Part shown: in pieces, positions 6,401-10,605 of the stretch
Layout of the letters: every line of letters starts with the position of its first letter
Position numbering within the stretch: the stretch's first letter is position 1
Origin: Eubacterium sp.
Lineage (GTDB): Bacteria; Bacillota_A; Clostridia; Lachnospirales; Lachnospiraceae
Assembly: GCA_024687845.1 (NCBI GenBank)
Contig: JAILEL010000424.1
Coordinates: forward strand, 1 to 10,605
DNA length: 10,605 nucleotides
Direction: 5' to 3'
Program-made: the position numbers and the translations under genes
The notes under the pieces: model-generated
The model's database searches: none
Told to the model about the DNA's origin: nothing
The model's input: the letters and a program-made list of their open reading frames with translations, nothing else

Positions 6401-8631
6401 ACTCGGCAGATAAATGTACTGTAGTTGGAAATATGCAGGACAGTGATGAAAATGTAACTGTTACATATAAGAAAGTAATAGGTACTGTTGGTGAACTCGT
6501 AGATGGCAGCTATGTGCTTGATTATGCTGATTATACAAACTTTTATAAGACAGAAATAGCAGAGGGTAATTTTAAACTTACTTATAAATTCCATCACCTG
6601 GTGTCTCCTAAGGCAAGCGTATGGGAAGGCTTCAGTACCAGCTTTACAACAGATCTTGAATCTACATCATGTAAAGATGAGAATGATGCAAATACATCTG
6701 ATGGACTACATTGGGATCTGAGAGTTGACAATCATAATAATACTGTATTTAATGGCGCAAGTGTTACATTTGATGGTGATGTAGGAAATGCTAAGGTCCT
6801 TAGCGATTCAGAGGTTACTGTAGTTGTAACAAGAACAGGTTCTTCAATTGTAGTTGATAAGACAGTGACAGGTGCTTCAGGAAAGACTCTCAGATGTGTA
6901 GCTACATCAAAAGGCTCACCAAATGCGGCTATGAATGCATTCTTAGGTGGAGAAAACTGCCTTATTAAATTATATTCTGTAGAGTATGAACAGCTTGAGT
7001 CTAAACCATCACATAAGATAACAATCAATTATGTTGATGAAAAGGGAGAAAAGGTTGCAGAAACTGTTGAAAGAACAGAGGAAGAAGGCGCTGAGTACAG
7101 CGTAAACTCACCTGAAATCGATGGAATGGCACCTGATATAGATGTAGTGACAGGAGTTATGGGTGAAGAGGATCTTGCATTCACAGTGGTTTATAAGAAG
7201 GTTGTTGCCGTTGTTGGCTCAGGTAGTGGAGACAGCTATAACCTTGATTGGTACAATTATGGGAACTTCCATAAGACAGAAACCCCAGAAGGTGATTTTA
7301 CACTTACATATAAATTCCATAATCAGTCAGCAGGAACTGATAACTATAAGAATTATGCAATAGCAGTAACAACAGATCTTGCGGCAACGGGAATGCCAGC
7401 CGCAGAAGCAAGTGAAAAGCACTGGTATCTTAGAAGCGATGCCTATACAAATTATGATAATAAGGCATTCGGCTCGATAACTCCGTCGTATTCAAATAGT
7501 ATAAACTGGGATGAATTTTTAGGTACTACAAAGGATTCAGAGGTTACTGCAGAGATTAAAAGAACTGGAACTACACTGAGTATAAAAGCTGAAGTTGTAG
7601 GAAAAAATGGAAAGACATATTATACTCAGGCAGTAGTAAATGATGCGCCAATAGATGCTATGAATATTTTCCTCGGTGGTGAAAGCTGTAAGCTTACTAT
7701 ATATTCAGAGGCATTTGCAATGAATCCTGTTGATAGTGTTAAAAAACTCATCGATGCACTGGGTGATGAAATCACGCTGGAAGATGAAGAAAAAGTTAAA
7801 AATGTAAGGGCTGCTTACGATAAGCTTACAGATGAACAGAAATCTGAAATACCAGAAAAATTAGTAAATAAGCTTAAAAATGCTGAAAGCAGAATAGCTG
7901 AACTTAAGTCTGAGGATGCGAAGCCAGTTGATGATGGTACTAAAGATAATACAAAGAATGATCCAAAAGAAGGCAGTAAGAATGAAGCTGGAGATAATAA
8001 ACCAACTAAGCCAGAAGCTGGCAACGTATTAAAGGTGGGATACAGATTTACTGATTCCAAGAATGCAGCATTTTATAAGATAACTAAGGTAGTAAAGAAA
8101 AATGGAACTGTAACAGGTGGAAATGTTGAATATCTAAGACCTGTAAAGAAAAATGTAAAAAGTATTAATATTCCTGGAACTGTAGTGACAGAGGGAATTA
8201 AGTTCAAGGTAACAAGCGTAGCAGGTAATGCTCTTAAGAATAACAAAAAGCTAAAGAGTGTAGTGATAGGCTCTAATGTTACAACTATCGGAGCTAATGC
8301 ATTCCTTGGATGTGGAAATCTTGCTAAAGTAACATTCAAATCTAAAGTTCTTAAGACTATTAATGCTGGTGCATTTAAGAATTGCAAAAAACTAAAGAAG
8401 ATTAGTTTCCCAGCATCTTTAAGGACAATAGGTAAGCAGGCATTTTATAACGATAAGGCACTTGTGAAAATAACATTTAATGGAACTGCTCTCAAAACTG
8501 TGGGAGCAAAAGCTTTTGGTGGAATTAATAAAAAAGCAGTATTTAAGGTAAAATTTAAAGTTTTATCAAAATATACCAAGCTCATTAAAAATTCTAAAAT
8601 AAAGAGCGGAAATAAAATATTAGGTGATTAA
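3454..8631 (+). CDS. Secreted multidomain GH43 arabinanase with LamG, MucBP and BspA-like LRR modules
   Basis: A 1725-residue secreted enzyme, start fixed by AGGAGG (3443-3448). The signal peptide is residues 1-32, probable cleavage after AYA. GH43 catalytic domain about 52-478: base D59 (VHDPSII), WAPD 165-168, D270 (HAIDPC), acid E340 (SGEGSY) and H428 (QGHNS). The pattern, including KLWMSYGSWSGGIYVL and the KLMGNY/GHNS region, matches my recollection of Bacillus Abn2/YxiA endo-1,5-alpha-L-arabinanase. GH43 C-terminal beta domain about 494-592, ending SIWGSQ. Atrophied Ig-like domain about 598-680. LamG about 688-935. MucBP-like 945-1007, unnamed beta module 1013-1180, MucBP-like 1187-1250, second copy of the module 1259-1424. 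Helical spacer 1426-1487, Lys/Asp/Asn-rich linker 1488-1525, LRR_5 repeats 1526-1725. No LPXTG motif or membrane tail is present, so the LRR or beta modules may hold it to the wall or substrate. Predicted substrate is arabinan or pectin side chains; another arabinose-containing polymer is possible. Confidence 0.92.
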   Translation: MKKTGLKRAAVGLLTLALSFQGMSACGINAYAKDYQVLTDSDLDELVQTKSYSRVAVHDPSIIDSMDGKGTYYIFGSHMGVAETTDFMNWSTSSINGEVASNAYYGKKNSSGEIEKISFNDAFKENELTGKTTLYKEDGTEYSVDFSSYDINNWISQNSIQGNQWAPDIIYNKEMGKWCLYQSLNGNNHNSAIVLLTADEVTGPFVYQGPVVFTGFHTDNNTETRSYKNTDLEIALGMAGEDVSEGLPQRYDDVGRGTEAWGKIWPHAIDPCVFYDDDGKLWMSYGSWSGGIYVLGLDEKTGLRDYSVMYGSDYAEKKRSVTCDPYFGKKIAGGYYVSGEGSYIKKIGNKYVLFMSYGFYSPEGGYEMRLFYSDKPDGPYVDTKGESAIYTSAMMNYGPTAKTTRGQKLMGNYQWDGTMSVGEISQGHNSATVREDGRAFVVYHTKFNDGTVSHQVRVHELFINEDGYVVASPYEFNEQNADISSGSDYADEEIAGDYTVMIHKYNTECIDHGGETFMNNGESVSLNADYSVTGAIEGTWKYDKATSFATITTNDNKIYKGVFAKQNITGTNSSAMTFSVMDSETGLSIWGSQPPSDDMLLAMAVKSFTQVIPSNTYFDLSLMKEAENGVTVEWKSSNPDALSDNGEMGNVTENTTVELTATFEKGEYKYTKTYTTVVVAGASEADIDTGLKALYDFNDGTYKNTVDSSKTGEPVAQSNATPPTLVYDKSMGNKVVKNSFGTDSSKTLNYTQFDNPLKGEELNGATISGWFKMDENNLFDTLWAVQEKDGDSIKGRAYLTPNVYVGYNGNDSIAGSGWFDANHPDQYKANVLSDLKWHMVTVSVDSSDVIVSVDGVKKYDKETFGAYNDSRLNDEKQDSSDCTYYTDRVLRLLSNSDSFYLGYGSWWGSAPFSADNIRIYDKVLNDKEVAKLYKEEKPNASSQEYNLNIDYKYEDGREAAESTSIKVEAGDAYSIPSPEIEGYSADKCTVVGNMQDSDENVTVTYKKVIGTVGELVDGSYVLDYADYTNFYKTEIAEGNFKLTYKFHHLVSPKASVWEGFSTSFTTDLESTSCKDENDANTSDGLHWDLRVDNHNNTVFNGASVTFDGDVGNAKVLSDSEVTVVVTRTGSSIVVDKTVTGASGKTLRCVATSKGSPNAAMNAFLGGENCLIKLYSVEYEQLESKPSHKITINYVDEKGEKVAETVERTEEEGAEYSVNSPEIDGMAPDIDVVTGVMGEEDLAFTVVYKKVVAVVGSGSGDSYNLDWYNYGNFHKTETPEGDFTLTYKFHNQSAGTDNYKNYAIAVTTDLAATGMPAAEASEKHWYLRSDAYTNYDNKAFGSITPSYSNSINWDEFLGTTKDSEVTAEIKRTGTTLSIKAEVVGKNGKTYYTQAVVNDAPIDAMNIFLGGESCKLTIYSEAFAMNPVDSVKKLIDALGDEITLEDEEKVKNVRAAYDKLTDEQKSEIPEKLVNKLKNAESRIAELKSEDAKPVDDGTKDNTKNDPKEGSKNEAGDNKPTKPEAGNVLKVGYRFTDSKNAAFYKITKVVKKNGTVTGGNVEYLRPVKKNVKSINIPGTVVTEGIKFKVTSVAGNALKNNKKLKSVVIGSNVTTIGANAFLGCGNLAKVTFKSKVLKTINAGAFKNCKKLKKISFPASLRTIGKQAFYNDKALVKITFNGTALKTVGAKAFGGINKKAVFKVKFKVLSKYTKLIKNSKIKSGNKILGD
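6286..7725 (+). repeat. Tandem MucBP plus beta-module repeat inside the arabinanase
   Basis: Two copies of an approximately 236-residue unit, 6286-6993 and 7012-7725. Each copy starts with a MucBP-like strand set (copy 2 opens KITINYVDEKG and closes FTVVYKK) and continues into a beta-rich module. Landmarks shared by both copies are NFYKTE/NFHKTE, LTYKFH, TTDLE/TTDLA, DSEVT, RTG and AMNxFLGGExC. The copies are clearly diverged, so the duplication is old. Position after LamG and before the linker suggests a carbohydrate-binding or spacer role, which is inferred. Confidence 0.75.
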
Positions 8632-8678
8632 TTATAAAGGGCGTCAATACGATGTATTGGCGCCCTTTATAATTAATC
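8626..8678. terminator. Long bidirectional terminator hairpin overlapping the stop codon
   Basis: 25-nt arms (8626-8650 and 8654-8678) with a GAT loop match except for one position, which forms a G-U pair in the + strand RNA. The core is AAAGGGCG on one side and CGCCCTTT on the other. The stop codon TAA (8629-8631) lies in the left arm. The T-rich right arm continues as TTTATAATTAA and the structure is symmetric, so it could act in both directions. Confidence 0.8.
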
Positions 8679-8767
8679 ACTAAAACTTACCATATATGTG
8701 ATTCTTAAATAGCTATGTGGGAAGTTTTTGATTCCAAAATAAAAAATTACACAAATTAGCCTAAGAG

Positions 8768-8778
8768 TATAGTATAAT
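8768..8778 (+). promoter_or_regulatory. Candidate -10 region of the GGDEF pseudogene
   Basis: TATAGTATAAT holds a perfect TATAAT (8773-8778) about 75 nt before the start at 8854. No convincing -35 is seen at normal spacing (TTACAC at 8747-8752 is 20 nt away). The same 11-mer precedes the last gene of the window. Confidence 0.45.
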
Positions 8779-8853
8779 GGTATAAGTCTCAAAAGTCTGA
8801 ATGCATTGACTGATTATGATTTGGAAGGAAAGTGATTGAGAGGATTTCTGTTT

Positions 8854-9238
8854 ATGATTAAAGAATTGATTGTACAGAACTGGGCTAATATATTAGTTCT
8901 TGTGGCTTTTGCTATTCTCCTTAGAACAACAGTTTTTTTAGAGACTCTTTGCGTTCTGCCTCATGCAGGTATCTACGTCGAAGGATTCTGTTTATAGAAT
9001 CGGCGGGGATGAGTTTGTAATAGTTTGCAGAAAGGTTTCAGAAGAGGACGTTGAGAAGCTTATCGAACGTATTCGAAACAAGGTTTCTGAAACCAAATAT
9101 CACTGTGCAATCGGATACAGCTATAGTCTGAAAGGATATAAGGATATCGATTCCATGATTAAGGAAGCAGATGAAATGATGTATAAAGATAAAAAGGATT
9201 ATTATTCAAAACCAGGAAATGAAAAATATCGTGGATAG
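8854..9238 (+). pseudogene. Membrane-anchored GGDEF gene with internal deletion and frame change
   Basis: Two pieces of one GGDEF gene in different frames. Piece A (8854-8997, 47 residues) has a good ribosome binding site, GAGAGGA at 8838-8844. It begins MIKELIVQNW and carries one hydrophobic helix (about residues 10-29), as at the N-terminus of membrane diguanylate cyclases. Piece B (8963-9238, 91 residues if read from its first ATG) has a perfect RIGGDEFVI signature at residues 12-20 and the rest of the GGDEF fold to ADEMMYKDKK. Piece B has no ribosome binding site and lacks the first half of the domain, including DxLTGLxNR and the DxDxFK metal and substrate residues. The I-site position reads TSKD rather than RxxD. 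The junction lies near 8940-8965. The missing middle would be several hundred bases. No enzyme activity is expected. Confidence 0.75.
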
Positions 9239-9273
9239 ATAAAATATTACATTGGGAAAAAAGAGGAGAACTG

Positions 9274-9696
9274 ATGAACAAAGAAAAGGTTTATAAGGAT
9301 ATAAGTAATTTTCTATACAAATATACACATGATGCAGCTTTATCCTATCCAGAACCGAATGACTACATAGCTCTGGCTGAGGATATGGAATTCAGTAAAT
9401 CCAGTCTGAAAATTGATTTTCCGAGTGGAATGTATACAAAAGGAAATGGGTTGACCAGAGTTATATATGATTCTGGCAGAGAAGCTGGCGAGGAACTGAA
9501 ATTTGAATATAAAGTCTCAATGGGAGGAAAGGTTGAAGTCGTTTATTCACTGAATAAAGGAGTAGAACTGGATCAGGAAGCTAAACAGATATATCAATGG
9601 ATTACTGATCAGATATTTCTTGTGTACGGAAAACAGCAGGTTGTTGATGCACTAAATCTGGTTTCAAAGATTAGAAGAGAGAATAAACCATCGTAA
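9274..9696 (+). CDS. Unrecognised 140-residue soluble protein
   Basis: Preceded by AGAGGAG (9262-9268) at proper spacing, 35 nt after the GGDEF remnant's stop, so probably cotranscribed with it. The product has no signal peptide, no membrane helix and no cysteine. The N-terminus (MNKEKVYKDISNFLYKYTHD) looks helical. The centre (about 44-95) is beta-rich, with LKIDFPSG, LTRVIYD and KVEVVYSLNKG. The C-terminal third (about 98-135) looks helical again (QIYQWITDQIF, VVDALNLVSKIRR). I do not recognise a family. Placement after a diguanylate cyclase gene hints at a partner role in that locus, but this is only context. It appears intact. Confidence 0.75.
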   Translation: MNKEKVYKDISNFLYKYTHDAALSYPEPNDYIALAEDMEFSKSSLKIDFPSGMYTKGNGLTRVIYDSGREAGEELKFEYKVSMGGKVEVVYSLNKGVELDQEAKQIYQWITDQIFLVYGKQQVVDALNLVSKIRRENKPS

Positions 9697-9706
9697 AAGG
9701 AGAGGG
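9697..9706 (+). promoter_or_regulatory. Orphan ribosome binding site
   Basis: AAGGAGAGGG follows the stop codon of the 140-residue protein immediately, yet no ATG, GTG or TTG occurs at suitable spacing after it. It may be the remains of a lost third gene of the operon. Confidence 0.35.
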
Positions 9707-9800
9707 ATTTCTGACATATTTAACATATACAATTTTATCCAGAATTGTAAGATAATTTACAAATGATTCCTAAAGTGTTGCTTTAGCTACGAAGTATGAA

Positions 9801-9829
9801 TTTATTGGCGATTGTAGTTTCCCTATAAT
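9801..9829 (+). promoter_or_regulatory. Candidate promoter of the 71-residue membrane protein
   Basis: A perfect TATAAT (9824-9829) lies 60 nt before the start at 9889, with a weak TTTATT (9801-9806) 17 nt upstream. The rest of the 9707-9888 gap holds two small hairpins (9728-9749 with TACAATT/AATTGTA arms; 9770-9786 with CTAAAG/CTTTAG arms). Neither has a T tract. Confidence 0.45.
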
Positions 9830-9888
9830 GGTGGTAAATTTACATCATCGAAAACAAAAACAAAGCAAATACGAAAGGAATTAATAAA

Positions 9889-10104
9889 ATGAAAAAGAAT
9901 ATGTTTCAAAGAATAGTAACTTTCTTCATATCCCTCACAGTTATAGCAGTTATTACATTAGGGGTTTCAGTGACTATGAAAAATGTTGTAAATAGTTATA
10001 GTGAAAAAATAACTATTGCATCAGAGGAAACACGTATTGGGGACACAATCGATACAAACGATAATACAGTTGTATTTTTTGAAGAGATCAGAATGGCTGC
10101 ATAA
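9889..10104 (+). CDS. Small single-span membrane protein, function unknown
   Basis: A 71-residue protein with AAGGAA (9875-9880) eight nt before ATG. It starts MKKNMFQR, then has one hydrophobic helix (about 9-29) and a polar, acidic, probably extracellular tail of about 40 residues. The layout resembles the N-terminus of sensor kinases or chemoreceptors (short basic head, one helix, extracytoplasmic start), so it could be the surviving front of a larger sensor. It could equally be a genuine small membrane protein: the start is well formed and the stop is followed, after a structured element, by a proper terminator. The stop lies 3 nt before the direct repeat of that element. No family recognised. 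Confidence 0.6.
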   Translation: MKKNMFQRIVTFFISLTVIAVITLGVSVTMKNVVNSYSEKITIASEETRIGDTIDTNDNTVVFFEEIRMAA

Positions 10105-10121
10105 CTAATCATATGACATAC

Positions 10122-10156
10122 GGATTGCTCAATTTCTTACGAAATTCTCGCAATCC
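10122..10156. repeat. Hairpin with internal loop
   Basis: GGATTGC (10122-10128) pairs with GCAATCC (10150-10156). Inside, AATTTC (10131-10136) pairs with GAAATT (10141-10146) around a TTAC loop. A small TC/CTC internal loop separates the helices. First hairpin of the MITE-like element. Confidence 0.6.
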
Positions 10157-10213
10157 TAGAAATATTCGGAAACCGCTATTTTTCTAAGAAAAATGCTATT
10201 ATGCCCGCCCTCG

Positions 10214-10261
10214 AGCATAGCTCTCGTGGACTATGCTAAAAACTGTCCACTGGACAGTTTT
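10214..10261. repeat. Two adjacent hairpins in the structured element
   Basis: AGCATAG (10214-10220) pairs with CTATGCT (10231-10237) over a 10-nt loop. One base later come 11-nt arms centred on C10250 (10239-10249 and 10251-10261, core ACTGTCCA/TGGACAGT), a perfect palindrome. Confidence 0.65.
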
Positions 10262-10292
10262 CTATACGCATATTCCCCATGTTTCGGCGTGT

Positions 10293-10351
10293 CATAAGGT
10301 CAACATGCTTTTCCTGCAAGCAGGAACGCATTTTGACTTTTGACACTTATG
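10293..10351. repeat. Long three-part hairpin at the right end of the element
   Basis: CATAAG/CTTATG (10293-10298 and 10346-10351), then GTCAACATGC/GCATTTTGAC with one mismatch (10299-10308 and 10328-10337), then TTCCTGC/GCAGGAA (10311-10317 and 10320-10326). An 8-nt bulge sits on the right side. A competing pairing, GTGTCA (10289-10294) with TGACAC (10341-10346), would exclude the outer helix. Confidence 0.65.
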
Positions 10352-10417
10352 TCATCATATAATAATACATATCTTTTTCATTTATTATATATATGCAGTT
10401 GCAAAAACTGTTATTGT

Positions 10418-10446
10418 AAAAAAAGAGCTTCGGCTCTTTTTTTTTT
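10418..10446 (+). terminator. Rho-independent terminator with UUCG tetraloop
   Basis: GAGC (10425-10428) pairs with GCTC (10433-10436) around TTCG, preceded by seven A and followed by ten T. Seven A-T pairs extend the stem. It ends transcription from the 71-residue protein or the structured element, and its A and T tracts allow action in both directions. Confidence 0.9.
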
Positions 10447-10499
10447 ATATATTCCTGAACGAAAATAAAAAAGATAATCTATTTCTTATTAAGCCTGGT

Positions 10500-10510
10500 T
10501 ATAGTATAAT
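10500..10510 (+). promoter_or_regulatory. Candidate -10 region of the last gene
   Basis: TATAGTATAAT with a perfect TATAAT (10505-10510), 38 nt before the start at 10549 and after a strong terminator. No good -35 is visible at 16-18 nt. The 11-mer, and an AGCCT a few bases upstream, match the element before the GGDEF pseudogene. Confidence 0.5.
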
Positions 10511-10548
10511 GTTACATTATGATTATGGAAGGAGAAAGGGGGATATAA

Positions 10549-10605
10549 ATGGTAAATATACCTATGAAGCTAATTGGTGCTTTGGATAATAATAATCTGA
10601 CATCC
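10549..10605 (+). CDS. Start of an unidentified gene, cut by the window end
   Basis: ATG at 10549 follows a purine-rich ribosome binding site (AAGGGGG, 10536-10542). Nineteen open codons are visible, beginning MVNIPMKLIGALDNNN. Too little is present to assign a family. The promoter and terminator just upstream support a real gene start. Confidence 0.55.
   Translation, partial: MVNIPMKLIGALDNNNLTS

Larger units (their letters stand above)
10108..10360. mobile_element. MITE-like structured non-coding element with flanking direct repeats
   Basis: Identical 7-bp direct repeats ATCATAT (10108-10114 and 10354-10360) flank a 239-bp body (10115-10353) whose ends are inverted copies, GACATA and TATGTC. 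The body is visibly richer in G and C than the AT-rich DNA on both sides and has no convincing gene. It folds as a row of hairpins: 10122-10156, 10178-10194, 10214-10237, 10239-10261 and 10293-10351. The layout fits a miniature transposable element; a structured RNA in the 3' UTR of the preceding gene is the main alternative. I cannot see further copies in this window, so the mobile call is inference. Confidence 0.4.

Noticed and set aside
7163..7363. A 66-codon + strand open frame in the arabinanase gene
   Set aside because: It is an alternative frame within the MucBP/beta-module region, which reads as homologous repeats in the main frame, and no ribosome binding site precedes it.
7815..8387. 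Long antisense open frames opposite the C-terminus of the arabinanase
   Set aside because: They mirror the lysine-rich linker and LRR codons of the true frame; no start signal or domain supports them.
10201..10261. A tRNA or CRISPR repeat suggested by the run of hairpins
   Set aside because: No cloverleaf with T-arm and acceptor stem can be drawn, and the hairpins differ from each other with no regular spacer pattern.

Overview
The window looks like chromosomal DNA of a low-GC, fibre-degrading Lachnospiraceae bacterium of the Butyrivibrio/Pseudobutyrivibrio type. This is inferred from AT-rich composition, strong AGGAGG ribosome binding sites, several GGDEF proteins close together, and a very large secreted glycosidase ending in BspA-like leucine-rich repeats. 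All recognised genes lie on the + strand.

Region 1 (1-3312): one long reading frame joins a GGDEF diguanylate cyclase domain, a degenerate EAL domain, a LamG/concanavalin-like domain, a GH43 arabinanase-type domain with its catalytic acids, and a GH43 C-terminal beta domain. No membrane segment or signal peptide separates the signalling half from the hydrolase half, so the glycosidase should sit in the cytoplasm. The gene may begin before the window. A clean intrinsic terminator follows it.

Region 2 (3313-8680): a separate transcription unit with its own promoter, which is overlapped by a perfect 10-bp inverted repeat. It encodes a 1725-residue secreted GH43 arabinanase of the Abn2/YxiA kind. 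After the catalytic domain come LamG, two tandem MucBP-plus-beta-sandwich units, a helical spacer, a charged linker and LRR_5 repeats. A 25-bp-arm hairpin that includes the stop codon ends the unit.

Region 3 (8681-9888): a broken membrane GGDEF gene (N-terminal membrane anchor and C-terminal half of GGDEF, out of frame, with the middle missing), followed closely by an unrecognised 140-residue protein and an apparently orphan ribosome binding site.

Region 4 (9889-10605): a 71-residue single-span membrane protein, then a roughly 239-bp non-coding element richer in GC than its surroundings. The element is packed with hairpins, ends in short inverted repeats and is flanked by identical 7-bp direct repeats, as a MITE would be. 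A UUCG-loop terminator, a promoter and the first 19 codons of another gene follow.

The two large genes suggest a shared theme: arabinan or pectin side-chain breakdown outside the cell by the secreted enzyme, and handling or sensing of imported arabino-oligosaccharides inside the cell by an enzyme wired directly to cyclic-di-GMP signalling. That link is inference. The sequence shows the fusion and the adjacency, not the mechanism.
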